A DNA stretch of 64,000 bases from Haloarcula litorea (GCF_029338195.1 NZ_CP119779.1:2604001-2668000); one strand, 5' to 3'; counted from the stretch's first letter, positions 35,658-44,616 are shown. A program made the numbers and translations. The notes: a model not told the origin generated them from the sequence alone.

Positions 35658-35670
35658 GCCCGGAACACTA
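35653..35670 (+). repeat. 18-bp direct repeat, right copy
   Basis: TGTACGCCCGGAACACTA is identical to 28200-28217 and in the same orientation, 7.45 kb apart. Flanking bases differ, so the exact match is 18 bp. GC content rises immediately to its right. Confidence 0.6.
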
Positions 35671-35884
35671 ACGACCGGCGTCATCCTGGGCGGCGTGCCA
35701 GGTCGGCCGGCAAACCCTCGTGCCGGGCGGGCACCCAGCGGAGTGCCAGCGTCGCGACGGCGGTGCCGTCGCGCGGTGTCGCGTGCCCGGGTTCTCCGGT
35801 CTGTCATCGTCCCGGGGACGGGCCTCGGCCGGGGAGTGAAGGCACGCAGTCGACGTAGCGCGGTCGGCCACCTAAGCGTGACGC

Positions 35885-37243
35885 TCAGATCGCGTAGTCG
35901 TCCTCGCGCAACTGGACGTACCGCCCGCCGCGGTTCCGGAACTTCCCCCACTTGTACTGGCCGAACAGCGACAGGCCGCTGACGCCGCCCCGGACCGCCG
36001 CGGCGAGTTCGATCCCGTCGGCGTTCAGCAAGCCCGCGGCGGTGTCGAACGCCCGGTCCCAGTCGGTCGGTCCCCAGCCCCCGACGATGTCGGCGAAAGT
36101 GACGTTGCGAAGGATCTCGTCGCCGATGGCGGCGTGCCACTCGTCGTTGTACCGCTCCAGGGATTCCTCGGCGGCGAGGCGGCCGGCGAGCTTCCCGGTC
36201 CGGACCGCGACGTGGTCGCCGCCCTCGTGGAACGCCGAGGTCGCGCCCATCGCGCCGCCGGTGACTGCGACTCCGGCCTCGACCGGCGACTCGATGGGCC
36301 GCGTCGAGGAGATCGGGTAGGTCTCGGTCCCCTTGGCCTTCCCGCGGTCCTCGACCAGCGGGAAGTCGGCGAGGTCGTACTCGGGGAACTGTCGCTCGAT
36401 GAGGCGCTCGACGTACTCGCTCCCGCGGGGGATCTTCGTGTCCTCCTCCCGCAGGAGCGCCCAGTCGCGGGCGTCGTAGTCGTCGATGTCCAGTCCGATG
36501 GGCATCGTCAGGCCGACGCGGGCCACCGGCGGGTCGTTCGGGAAGATCCACGGGTAGGCGGTGTGGCCCGGCATCACGCCCCACCAGAACTCGATGTACT
36601 CGGAGTCGAACAGCTCCTCGGGCATCCGGCGGTGTTCCTGGTAGGCGATGTGGTTGGCCTCGTTCGACGGCATCACGTCGGCCATCGTCCGGCCGCCGGG
36701 GAGGAACTGGTCGAGGGTGCCGCCGGTGACGGTCCGCTGTGGCCCGTCGGCCAGCACGACGTAGTCGGCGGCGACGTCCTCGCCGTCGGCGAGCGAGACG
36801 GTGTGGCGCGGCGACGACGAGAGGTCCGACTCGACGCCGGTGACGCTGACGCCCACGCGGTAGTCGGCACCGGCCTCGACCGCCCGCTCGCGGAGCCAGT
36901 CGTCGAACCTCGCCCGGTGGAAGGTGACGCCGAAGCCGTCGTGGCTCGACTCGATGCCGGTCGACTCCATCACGAGCTGGCTGTTCGGACCGTGGAACTT
37001 CGCACCCGAGAGCTCGCTGAGGATCACGTCCTCGGGGAACTCCTCGGCGTCGTACCCCATAATGTCGAACCAGTAGTCCAGCAGTCCCGCGGCGTCCGTC
37101 GAGTCCGGGCCCGGCCCGTCGCGGTCGGCGCGGGGGACGCCCTTCTCGAGGACGACGGCGTCGGCCCCGTGGGCCGCCGCCGCCTCGCCGGCCGAGGAGC
37201 CGGCCGGCCCGCCGCCCACGACGGCCACGTCTACGTGTTCCAT
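35885..37243 (-). CDS. geranylgeranyl-reductase-family flavoprotein
   Basis: A 452-residue FAD-dependent oxidoreductase. The N-terminal dinucleotide fold reads VAVVGGGPAGSSAGEAAAAHG (described in part). FHRARFDDWLRERA, a YVVLADGPQRTV strand and the GVAVTGGAMGATSAFHEGGD FAD-binding segment follow. The geranylgeranyl reductase group saturates isoprenoid chains of archaeal lipids or quinones; related flavoproteins act on other substrates. A PIGLDIDDYDARDW insert distinguishes it from the canonical GGR. The ATG at 37241-37243 begins directly at the Rossmann motif. It is divergent from the next gene. Confidence 0.85.
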   Translation of the reverse strand: MEHVDVAVVGGGPAGSSAGEAAAAHGADAVVLEKGVPRADRDGPGPDSTDAAGLLDYWFDIMGYDAEEFPEDVILSELSGAKFHGPNSQLVMESTGIESSHDGFGVTFHRARFDDWLRERAVEAGADYRVGVSVTGVESDLSSSPRHTVSLADGEDVAADYVVLADGPQRTVTGGTLDQFLPGGRTMADVMPSNEANHIAYQEHRRMPEELFDSEYIEFWWGVMPGHTAYPWIFPNDPPVARVGLTMPIGLDIDDYDARDWALLREEDTKIPRGSEYVERLIERQFPEYDLADFPLVEDRGKAKGTETYPISSTRPIESPVEAGVAVTGGAMGATSAFHEGGDHVAVRTGKLAGRLAAEESLERYNDEWHAAIGDEILRNVTFADIVGGWGPTDWDRAFDTAAGLLNADGIELAAAVRGGVSGLSLFGQYKWGKFRNRGGRYVQLREDDYAI

Positions 37244-37327
37244 GCGTGCTGGACTGCCCCGCCGTCGGCTAAAACCTACTGTTTCTCCGGCGTCAGCGTT
37301 TTGTCGCTGTCGGGTGCAGGTGTCGCT

Positions 37328-38281
37328 ATGACAGACATCGTCGTGCTCCGCCAGGGAGTCCACGGGATGGCCGTCGACCAGTACGCGACCGCGCTGCGGG
37401 ACCGACTCCCGGATCGCGACATCGAGGTCGCACGGACCCCCGACGAGGAGCGTGCCCTCGTGACCGAGGCGACCGTCGTGACCGGCAGCGACATCGACGA
37501 GCGCTCGCTGGCGCGGGCGGACTCGCTGCGCCTGTTCGCGAGCACATACGCCGGCTACGACCACCTCCCGCTGTCGGCGCTCGACGAGCACGGGGTCGCG
37601 CTGACGACCGCTTCGGGCGTCCACGGGCCGAACGTCGCCGAGTACGTCCTCGGGGCGTGGCTCTCGTTCACGCGGGGGTTCCTCGCCGCACGCGAGCGCC
37701 AGCGGGACCGGGTGTGGCAGTCGTTCCAGGCCTCCGAGTTCGCCGGCAGTCGGGTCTGTGTGGTCGGCCTGGGTGCCATCGGCGAGGCGATCCTCGACCG
37801 GCTCGGTGGCTTCGACGTCGAGACGGTCGCGGTCCGGCACTCCCCGGAGAAGGGCGGGCCGGCCGACGAGGTGTACGGGTACGAGTCGGTCCACGAGGCC
37901 GTCGCCGGCGCGGGCTACGTCGCGCTCGCGTGTCCGCTGACGGCGACGACCCGGCACCTGGTCGACGCCGAGGTGTTCGAGACGCTCGCCCCCGACTGCG
38001 TGCTGGTCAACGTCGCACGCGGGCCGGTGGTCGACACCGACGCGCTGATCGACGCGCTCCGGCGGAACCACCTCGGCGCGGCCGCGCTTGACGTGACCGA
38101 CCCCGAACCGCTCCCGAACGACCATCCGCTGTGGGACTTCGAGAACGTCCTCGTGACGCCCCACAACGCCGGACACACCCCCAACTACTACGAGCGCCTC
38201 GCCGACATCGTCGCGGAGAACGTCGAGCGGGCCGCCGAGACCGGGTCGTGGGACGGCCTCCGGAACCAGATCGACACGTGA
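37328..38281 (+). CDS. D-isomer-specific 2-hydroxyacid dehydrogenase
   Basis: A 317-residue NAD(P)-dependent enzyme. The cofactor motif is VCVVGLGAIGEAI near residues 139-151. Catalytic residues can be placed: Arg in NVARGPVVDTDAL, Glu in DPEPLPNDHPLW and His in VTPHNAGHT. The SGVHGPNVAEYVLG segment is usual before the NAD domain. Members reduce 2-oxoacids or glyoxylate/hydroxypyruvate; the exact substrate is not predictable. In many haloarchaea a close relative is encoded apart from serA. The ATG at 37328 follows the short divergent promoter region. Confidence 0.92.
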   Translation: MTDIVVLRQGVHGMAVDQYATALRDRLPDRDIEVARTPDEERALVTEATVVTGSDIDERSLARADSLRLFASTYAGYDHLPLSALDEHGVALTTASGVHGPNVAEYVLGAWLSFTRGFLAARERQRDRVWQSFQASEFAGSRVCVVGLGAIGEAILDRLGGFDVETVAVRHSPEKGGPADEVYGYESVHEAVAGAGYVALACPLTATTRHLVDAEVFETLAPDCVLVNVARGPVVDTDALIDALRRNHLGAAALDVTDPEPLPNDHPLWDFENVLVTPHNAGHTPNYYERLADIVAENVERAAETGSWDGLRNQIDT

Positions 38282-38343
38282 GGGACCAGCGGTCGTCCCG
38301 AGCCGCCCGGTTTTATGCGTGATACTAGATAACTACTTGCCAA

Positions 38344-40647
38344 ATGGGCCCCGACAGCTCTCCGACCGAGCGGCGGACGTTCCTGCGGCTCCTGGGTGCC
38401 GGCCTTGCCGGGACGGCGCTGGGTGCGTCCGGTTCGACGAACGCCCGGGCGGCCAACGGGAGTTGGCCGATGTTCGGCCACGACGCCCGGTTGACCTACT
38501 GGAACCCGACGGCGACGGGACCGACCGACGACCCGGAGGTCCGCTGGCGGTACACGGCGGAGACGGCGTCCGTGAACGGACTCACGGTCCGCGACGGGAC
38601 GGCGTTTCTCCCGGTCCGGGGGACGCTGTTCGGGGTCGACCTCACGACCGGCGAGCAGACGATCGGCCGGAGCGTCGACGGGCTCCAGGGAACCCTCCTG
38701 TTCGGCGGGGAGGGCCGTGCGTTCAGCACCGGGTCGGGTACCGTTCGAGCCTTCGACCCCTCGGACTGGTCCCCGGCCTGGGAGCAGTCCCTCGACCGCC
38801 AACCGATCGCGCCGATCGCGAGCGATCGGTACGTCGCCGTCGGCAGCACCCAGAACCGCTACGCGGTCCTGGACGAGGCAACCGGCGAGGTGGCGCTGCA
38901 GGGCGAGGTAGAGAACCGGTTGACCCTCCCGCCGGTGCTTGACGGTGACCGAGCGTTCGTCGGCGGTCGGTCGGGGACCCGGGCCTTCTCGCTCCGGACC
39001 GGAGAGGAGGTGTGGCGCACGGAGTCGTCGTTCTCGGCCCCCTTCCTCGTGCCGACACTCACTGCCGGCCGGTTCGTCGTCTCCGGGGGCGAGTCGATCC
39101 GCGCGTACGATCCCGGCGACGGGACCGAGGTCTGGTCCCGCGAGGTCGGGGGAACGACGTGGTTCACGGCGACCGACGAGACGCTGTACGCGATCGTCGG
39201 CGACACGCTCACCGCCCTCTCGGCCCGAACCGGGGACGAGCAGTGGACGACGACGATCGAGTCGTCGTCGCCACGGACCGCCGGCGGGAGCGGCCAGCTC
39301 TACACCGTCACGCAGGACACGCTGCAGTTGCGCGCCTACGATCAGGCCGACGGCTCGCTCGCCTGGGAGGTCCCGCTGGTCGAGGACCCCGAAGACGTGA
39401 CGGCGCGGCCGAGCACGCCGATCCCCGTCGGGAACAGCGTCCTCGTCCTCCTCGCGGGGTCACAGGACGACCGCCCGGCGGAACTGATCGCCGTCGGTCG
39501 GCCCGAACCCACGCCGACGCCGACGCCGGAGGAGACGCCGACGGCGGCGGTGCAAGCGACCACGCGGCCCGAGGAGGACCGGGCCGCGGCCGTCGAGCCG
39601 TCCGGCGGCCCGTTCCAGTCGCTCACCGGCGGGGCGGGACTCCCGATCGAGATACTCCTCGGCGTCGGCGGCGGGACGGGGCTGCTGCTCGGCGCGCTCG
39701 GACTCAGGTCGGTCGTCGCCGGTGGGGACGACCCGGAACCCACCGAGGGCCCGGACGACGCCGATCCGTCGACCGCGTCGGGGGACGGCGACGACTCCCC
39801 CGACGACGCGGCCGGCGGCGGGACGACCACGGCGGCGTCGTACTCCCCACCGGCCGACGGGACGGCGGCGGCCGCGTTCGCGTCGGCGACCGGCCTCCCC
39901 GTCACCGGCTCGCTGTCCGAGGACGGTCCCGTCCACCGCTACGAGGGCCAGTACGACGGGGAGCCGGCGACGTATCTCGCCCTCGCACCGGACGTCGACG
40001 CCGCCGACGCCTTCGAGGGCGTGGCGACGCGGTGGGCCGGCATCTCTTCGGACCGCGCGGTAACGACCGTCTACGAGACCGGCACGGACCCGCGGCCCTG
40101 GCTCGCGGCCGAACGCCGCGGTCGCCCGCTGTCGGCCGTCGAGGGCGCGGTCACGCTGTCGGCCGCCGAGCGGGTGTTCGAGCACGTCGTGGACGCGCTC
40201 ACGACCGGGCGACGGTACAACGTCCAGCACCACGGTCTCACGCCCGACTGCGTCGGGCTGTTCGAGGACGACGACGGCACCGCGGCGACGGTGAGCGACT
40301 GGGGGCTGACCCGGGCCGTCCACGAGGCGGTCGGCGACGCGCCGGTCACGCCGTACACGGCACCGGAGCAACTGCCGGCGACCGCGGACACGGTGGGTCG
40401 GGCGACGGACGTGTACGCGGCCGGGGCGGTGGGCTACTACCTGTTGACCGGCCGACCGCCGTTCGCGTCGACCTCCGACCTGGCCGACCGCATCCGGGAG
40501 GGGGACGTCGATCCGGCCAGCGAGGCGTCGCAGTCGCTGCCCGAGGACGTCGACGACGTGCTCGCGAAAGCGATGGCGCGGCAGGCGGCGGACCGGTACG
40601 ATTCACCGACGGAACTGCGGGACCGCCTGCGGCTCGCGCTCGACTAG
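38344..40647 (+). CDS. Tat-exported PQQ-type beta-propeller, one membrane helix, C-terminal pseudokinase
   Basis: A 767-residue receptor-like protein. A Tat signal has ERRTFLRLLG at 9-18. Residues about 38-395 are beta-propeller repeats of the PQQ/YncE kind (e.g. WPMFGHDARLTYWNP, GEEVWRTESSF, GTEVWSREVGG, GDEQWTT, GSLAWEVPL). A Pro/Thr linker is followed by a helix at about 432-457 and an acidic linker. Residues about 505-767 are a protein-kinase-like domain: HHGLTPDCVGLF replaces HRDLKPEN, SDWGL replaces DFG, YTAPEQ is the APE motif, and DVYAAGAVGYYLLTGRPPF is kept. No ATP-binding Lys is visible, so catalysis is doubtful. It shares a CTAG stop with asd. Confidence 0.82.
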   Translation: MGPDSSPTERRTFLRLLGAGLAGTALGASGSTNARAANGSWPMFGHDARLTYWNPTATGPTDDPEVRWRYTAETASVNGLTVRDGTAFLPVRGTLFGVDLTTGEQTIGRSVDGLQGTLLFGGEGRAFSTGSGTVRAFDPSDWSPAWEQSLDRQPIAPIASDRYVAVGSTQNRYAVLDEATGEVALQGEVENRLTLPPVLDGDRAFVGGRSGTRAFSLRTGEEVWRTESSFSAPFLVPTLTAGRFVVSGGESIRAYDPGDGTEVWSREVGGTTWFTATDETLYAIVGDTLTALSARTGDEQWTTTIESSSPRTAGGSGQLYTVTQDTLQLRAYDQADGSLAWEVPLVEDPEDVTARPSTPIPVGNSVLVLLAGSQDDRPAELIAVGRPEPTPTPTPEETPTAAVQATTRPEEDRAAAVEPSGGPFQSLTGGAGLPIEILLGVGGGTGLLLGALGLRSVVAGGDDPEPTEGPDDADPSTASGDGDDSPDDAAGGGTTTAASYSPPADGTAAAAFASATGLPVTGSLSEDGPVHRYEGQYDGEPATYLALAPDVDAADAFEGVATRWAGISSDRAVTTVYETGTDPRPWLAAERRGRPLSAVEGAVTLSAAERVFEHVVDALTTGRRYNVQHHGLTPDCVGLFEDDDGTAATVSDWGLTRAVHEAVGDAPVTPYTAPEQLPATADTVGRATDVYAAGAVGYYLLTGRPPFASTSDLADRIREGDVDPASEASQSLPEDVDDVLAKAMARQAADRYDSPTELRDRLRLALD

Positions 40648-41681
40648 AGGTAGCCGCGCTGGGCGAGCAGTTCGCCGTTGAGGACGCTCGCACCGGCGGC
40701 ACCGCGCATCGTGTTGTGCGCGAGGCAGTTGAACTGGACGCCGTCGGTCGTCTCGCGGAACCCCCCCACGGCGACGCCCATCCCGCCGTCGACGTTCCGG
40801 TCGAGGCGCGGCTGGGGGCGGTCGGGTTCCTCGAACACCCTGATGAGTCGCTCGGGCGAGGACGGGAGGTCGACGCCGCTCACGTCGGCCATCGCGTCCG
40901 CGGCCTCGGCCGCGGTCACGTCCTCGGCCGTGTCGGCCCAGACGTTCTCCAGGTGGCCGTCCAGCGTCGGGATGCGGTTACACGAGGCGGCCACGTCCGC
41001 GTCGTTGAGCCGTACCTCGGCCCCGTCGAAGTCGCCGAGGAGCTTCCGGGACTCCGTCTCCATCTTCTGCTCCTCGCCGCCGATGTGCGGGATGGCGTTG
41101 TCGATGATCTCCATCGACGTGACGCCGGAGTAGCCCGCGCCCGAGACCGCCTGCAGCGTCGAGACCCGGACGTCGGTCAGGTCGAAGGCGCGGTCCAGCG
41201 CCGCCAGCGGCGGGACCATCGTGATCGTCGAGCAGTTCGGGTTCTTCAGCAGCGCGCCGTCCCAGCCGCGCTCGTCGCGCTGGACCTCCAGCAGGCCGAC
41301 GTGGTCGGCGTTGACTTCGGGGATGATCAGCGGCACGTCCTCGTCCATCCGGCCGTTCGAGGAGTTCGAGGAGACGACGTAGCCGGCCTCGCAAAAGTCG
41401 GGTTCGACCTCGGCCCCCACGCCGGAGGGGAGCGAGGAGAAGATGAGGCTCACGTCGTCGGGGACGGCGTCGGGCTCGGTCGCGCCGACGGTGATGTCGG
41501 CCACGTCCTCCGGGATGGGCGCGTCGATGCGCCACTTCGCGGCCTCGCGGTAGGAGCTTCCGGCGCTGGCTTCGCTTGCGGTCAGTGCGGCGATCTCGAA
41601 GTCGGGGTGGGGGTCGAGCAGCTGGATGAGCCGTTGCCCGACGGCCCCGGTGGCCCCGAGGATGCCTACGCGGACAGTCAT
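40644..41681 (-). CDS. asd: aspartate-semialdehyde dehydrogenase
   Basis: The 345-residue archaeal/fungal-type enzyme reducing aspartyl phosphate to aspartate semialdehyde for Lys, Thr, Met and Ile synthesis. NADP motif GATGAVG is at 9-15, SSNSSNGRMDEDVPLIIPEVN (described in part) at 104-124, the nucleophile Cys150 in KNPNCSTI, and the dimer segment GAGYSGVTSME follows. No aspartokinase lies next to it. The gene is convergent with the propeller-pseudokinase gene, sharing four bases at the stops. Confidence 0.96.
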   Translation of the reverse strand: MTVRVGILGATGAVGQRLIQLLDPHPDFEIAALTASEASAGSSYREAAKWRIDAPIPEDVADITVGATEPDAVPDDVSLIFSSLPSGVGAEVEPDFCEAGYVVSSNSSNGRMDEDVPLIIPEVNADHVGLLEVQRDERGWDGALLKNPNCSTITMVPPLAALDRAFDLTDVRVSTLQAVSGAGYSGVTSMEIIDNAIPHIGGEEQKMETESRKLLGDFDGAEVRLNDADVAASCNRIPTLDGHLENVWADTAEDVTAAEAADAMADVSGVDLPSSPERLIRVFEEPDRPQPRLDRNVDGGMGVAVGGFRETTDGVQFNCLAHNTMRGAAGASVLNGELLAQRGYL

Positions 41682-41785
41682 CGGTTGACAAACGGCGGGT
41701 GGTGTTCAAAACAGTTTGGATACGGACGGTTCGCCGCGCCGGCGGGCGGTCACGCCGGTGGGGCGGTGCTGGCTCGGTCCCCGAT

Positions 41786-42241
41786 CTACGCCTCCGCCCC
41801 GGCGTCGTCGTCGACCGCCGTGTCCTCGAAGACCCACTGTCTGACGCGGGCCTCGACCACGTCGCGCTCCTCGACGTAGGGGTCGTCCCGATTGGCGAGC
41901 GTCTCCTCTATCTCCCGTCTCATCTCCGCCTCCAGCTCGGAGTGGTCGGGCTCGTCGCGGACGTCGTTCAGCAGCGCCTCGAAGTCCTCCCGCAGGTCGA
42001 ACGAGGCCCGCGCGACGTTGCACCGCGGGAGGGGACTCATCCCCGTCTCCAGCACCAGGTCCCGGACGGTGGTCCAGTCGTCGGCACAGAAGTAGATCGA
42101 CACCTCGCCGACGATGTCGCGCCACGCGATCGCCTCCGAGTGTTTCAGCAGCGGCACCGCCCGCGGCGGCAGGTCCAGGCGCGTCTCCGTCTTCGGGTTC
42201 CCGCAGAGGCAACACGCCTTCTCCGTCTTCCCGGTGTACAT
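41786..42241 (-). CDS. conserved haloarchaeal protein with Cys cluster, probable zinc site
   Basis: 151 residues. The N-terminus MYTGKTEKACCLCGNP carries Cys10, Cys11 and Cys13, and a further FCADDW puts Cys52 in range, suggesting one zinc-binding treble clef. The middle (REDFEALLNDVRDEPDHSELEAEMRREIEE) is a charged helix. No catalytic motif was recognised. I chose the ATG at 42239-42241, where the Cys motif is close to the start; upstream in-frame sequence is not protein-like. It is divergent from a DUF4013 membrane protein. Confidence 0.72.
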   Translation of the reverse strand: MYTGKTEKACCLCGNPKTETRLDLPPRAVPLLKHSEAIAWRDIVGEVSIYFCADDWTTVRDLVLETGMSPLPRCNVARASFDLREDFEALLNDVRDEPDHSELEAEMRREIEETLANRDDPYVEERDVVEARVRQWVFEDTAVDDDAGAEA

Positions 42242-42380
42242 ACGCGACTGTTGGGCCCGAGCGGCTTGAGGGCACGGGTGGGGACTGGTTCGGCCGCGAC
42301 GGGGATCCCCGGTCGCCGCCGGACTCGACGGCGAGCGCACAGCGGCGGCTATAAGTGCCGGCACGGGACAGTCCCCGGTA

Positions 42381-43034
42381 ATGCTCCGCGACGCGATCCG
42401 GTACCCCCAGTCCGGGCCGGGCTGGCTCTGGACGCTCGTGATCGGCAGCGTCCTCACGCTTGTCGGGACGGTGACGTTCGTCCCGCTGATCCCGGTCCAG
42501 GGGTACCTCCTGCGGGTCCTCCGGGCGACGGCCGCGGGCGACCCCAACACGCCGGAGTTCCGGGAGTGGCCGGACCTGTTCCTCGACGGCGCGCGGGCCA
42601 TCGCCGTCCAGGTGGCCTACGCGTTCGTCCCCGTGGTGCTCGTCCTCGTCGGCGTCGTGACGCCCGCCGTCGGCCCGCAGCTGGTCGGGACGGCGATCAC
42701 CGTACTGGGCCTGTTCGCCGGCGTCGCCGCGGCCTACCTCGTTCCCGGGGCGCTCACTCGGCTCGCCACGACCGGGCGGCTGCGCGCGGCCTTCGAGGTC
42801 CGGGCCGTCGCCGACGCCGCACGCCGCCCCATCTACGTCGTCGCCGTCGTCGAGGCCTACGTCGCCCTGCTGGTCGTCTCCGGGGTCGGTGCGGTGCTGA
42901 CGCTGATCCTCGTCGGCGCGTTCTTCGTCTTCTACGGCCAGGTCGCGGCCTACCACATGTTCGCCCGGGGCTACGTCGCCGCGACCAGCGAGGCCGGCGA
43001 CCCGACGACGCCCGCGCCCGACGACCCGGCCTGA
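42381..43034 (+). CDS. DUF4013-family membrane protein
   Basis: 217 residues with about five helices. The family start reads LRDAIRYPQSGPGWLWTLVIG, followed by VPLIPVQGYLLRVLRATAAGDPNTPEFREW, the most conserved DUF4013 stretch (described in part). The function is unknown; haloarchaea carry several copies. The acidic, Thr/Pro-rich C-terminus is cytoplasmic or disordered. It precedes tyrS by 49 bp on the same strand, but tyrS has its own TATA-like CTTTACT near 43053. Confidence 0.85.
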   Translation: MLRDAIRYPQSGPGWLWTLVIGSVLTLVGTVTFVPLIPVQGYLLRVLRATAAGDPNTPEFREWPDLFLDGARAIAVQVAYAFVPVVLVLVGVVTPAVGPQLVGTAITVLGLFAGVAAAYLVPGALTRLATTGRLRAAFEVRAVADAARRPIYVVAVVEAYVALLVVSGVGAVLTLILVGAFFVFYGQVAAYHMFARGYVAATSEAGDPTTPAPDDPA

Positions 43035-43083
43035 GCGGGCCGACAAAGGAACGCTTTACTCGCCGGAGCGGGGACGGGGGCGT

Positions 43084-44121
43084 ATGGATACCGCCGACCG
43101 ACTCGACCTCGTCAGCCGGCACACGCAGGAGGTCGTCACGGAGGAGGAGCTGGAGGAACTGCTGGCGGACGGGAGCCCGTCGGCGTACATCGGCTACGCG
43201 CCGACCGGCGAGATGCACATCGGCCACTTCACGACGATGCGGAAGCTCGCGGACTTCCTGCGGGCCGACGTGGACGTGACGGTGCTGATCGCCGACCTGC
43301 ACGCCCACCTCGACGACGAGAAGAGCCCCTTCGACCTGCTGGACGCCCGCTCGGAGTACTACCGCGTCGCGATCGAGGGGATGATCGAGGCCGCCGGTGC
43401 CGACCCCGACGACGTGGAGTTCGTCCGCGGGACGGACTTCCAGTTGGACGAGGAGTACACGCTGGAGATGTACCGGATGGCCGCCGAGACGACCATCGCC
43501 CGGTCCCAGCGGGCCGCCAGCGAGGTCGTCCGTGAGTCCGAGAGCCCGAACCTCGGCGGGCTCATCTACCCGCTGATGCAGACGCTGGACGTGAAGGCGC
43601 TGGACGCCGACATCGCCTACGGCGGCGTCGACCAGCGCGGCATCTATATGCTCTCCCGCGAGGTCCTGCCCGAACACGGCGGCCAGTCACCGGTCTGTCT
43701 GTTCGCGCCGCTGCTGTCGGGGCTCTCCGGCGGCAAGATGAGCGCCTCCGACGAGGCCTCGAAGGTGAACCTCACTGACTCCCCCGAGGAAGTCGAGGAG
43801 AAGATCGGCCAGGCGTACTGTCCCGCCGGCGAGGTCGAGGACAACGGCGTCCTGGAGTACCTCGACCACCTCGTCTTCCCGATCCTGGCGGTCGAGGACG
43901 AGCCCTTCGTCGTCGAGCGCCCGGAGGAGTACGGCGGCGACCTGACCTACACCGACTACGGGAGCGTCGAGGCGGACTTCGTCAGCGGCGAGCTCCACCC
44001 GGCGGACCTCAAGCCGGCCGTCGCCGACGCCATCTCGCAGGTCATCGACCCCGTGCGCCAGCGCCTGACCGACCGCCCCGAACTGCTGGCCGAGGCCTAC
44101 CCCGAGTCCCACGACGCGTAA
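43084..44121 (+). CDS. tyrS: tyrosyl-tRNA synthetase
   Basis: A 345-residue class I synthetase of the archaeal/eukaryal type without the bacterial C-terminal S4 domain. HIGH is at 45-48 in PTGEMHIGHF. The tyrosine-binding region QTLDVKALDADIAYGGVDQR is present in parts, and the KMSKS loop appears as GGKMSASDE with Lys218. It attaches tyrosine to tRNA-Tyr. The length and motifs are complete. Confidence 0.96.
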   Translation: MDTADRLDLVSRHTQEVVTEEELEELLADGSPSAYIGYAPTGEMHIGHFTTMRKLADFLRADVDVTVLIADLHAHLDDEKSPFDLLDARSEYYRVAIEGMIEAAGADPDDVEFVRGTDFQLDEEYTLEMYRMAAETTIARSQRAASEVVRESESPNLGGLIYPLMQTLDVKALDADIAYGGVDQRGIYMLSREVLPEHGGQSPVCLFAPLLSGLSGGKMSASDEASKVNLTDSPEEVEEKIGQAYCPAGEVEDNGVLEYLDHLVFPILAVEDEPFVVERPEEYGGDLTYTDYGSVEADFVSGELHPADLKPAVADAISQVIDPVRQRLTDRPELLAEAYPESHDA

Positions 44122-44210
44122 CCGGGGACGCGTCGAGGGTGGTGTCGGCCCCGATTCAGGTGCCGGCACAACGCTATTTTCCGACCCGCGAGTAGCCGAT
44201 CGACGCCACG

Positions 44211-44549
44211 ATGACCGACTACGACGTCCACGAACCCGACTACTCGGGGACGACGACAGCGGAGTGGGACGCGCCCCGGCTGTCGGACTTCGACACCGAC
44301 GATCTCGGCGAGGTCGACGACCACTTCGTGCTCTCGTCGTCGGGGTTCCCGCCGGATGCGTTCTCGGATCTGCACCTCCCCGTCGTCGACCCCGACGGGA
44401 CCCTCAACGAGAACGCGCTCCAGACGGCCCACGGCGGTGCCCACAGCGTCGAGGCGATCGACGGTATCGACGACGAGACGACGGCGGACGTGAAGGACCT
44501 CCTCGAACGGCTCTCTCAGGAGGCGTTCGACGCGGAGATCGGCGACTGA
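44211..44549 (+). CDS. conserved haloarchaeal protein, prophage-protease-like C-terminal motif
   Basis: 112 very acidic residues. The first 50 are low in hydrophobics. The second half reads SDLHLPVVDPDGTLNENAL, then a helix with AHGGAHSVEAIDGID and DVKDLLERLSQEAFD. This order (LP-D-G-N-A, then a helix ending in a leucine-rich segment) resembles the small C-terminal domain following head-maturation proteases in phages and prophages, here without any protease part. The protein appears to be a widespread haloarchaeal orphan. Its function is unknown. Confidence 0.7.
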   Translation: MTDYDVHEPDYSGTTTAEWDAPRLSDFDTDDLGEVDDHFVLSSSGFPPDAFSDLHLPVVDPDGTLNENALQTAHGGAHSVEAIDGIDDETTADVKDLLERLSQEAFDAEIGD

Positions 44550-44616
44550 CGCCGAGACCGCGCCGCAGTCGGCGACGGTCGAAATCCGTAAGGCCCCGGT
44601 CGCGCTGGGGGCAGGT

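Larger units (their letters stand above)
35362..35884. other. 523-bp gap with right-hand boundary of accessory segment
   Basis: Composition changes sharply. 35580-35650 is very AT-rich (runs such as AAAATATATTATTTTG), then GC-rich sequence resumes at 35653 with the 18-bp direct repeat. A 74-codon plus frame (35384-35608) lacks clear coding character. GC-rich sequence after 35671 has minus-strand frames ending before the flavoprotein gene, none convincing. Confidence 0.45.
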
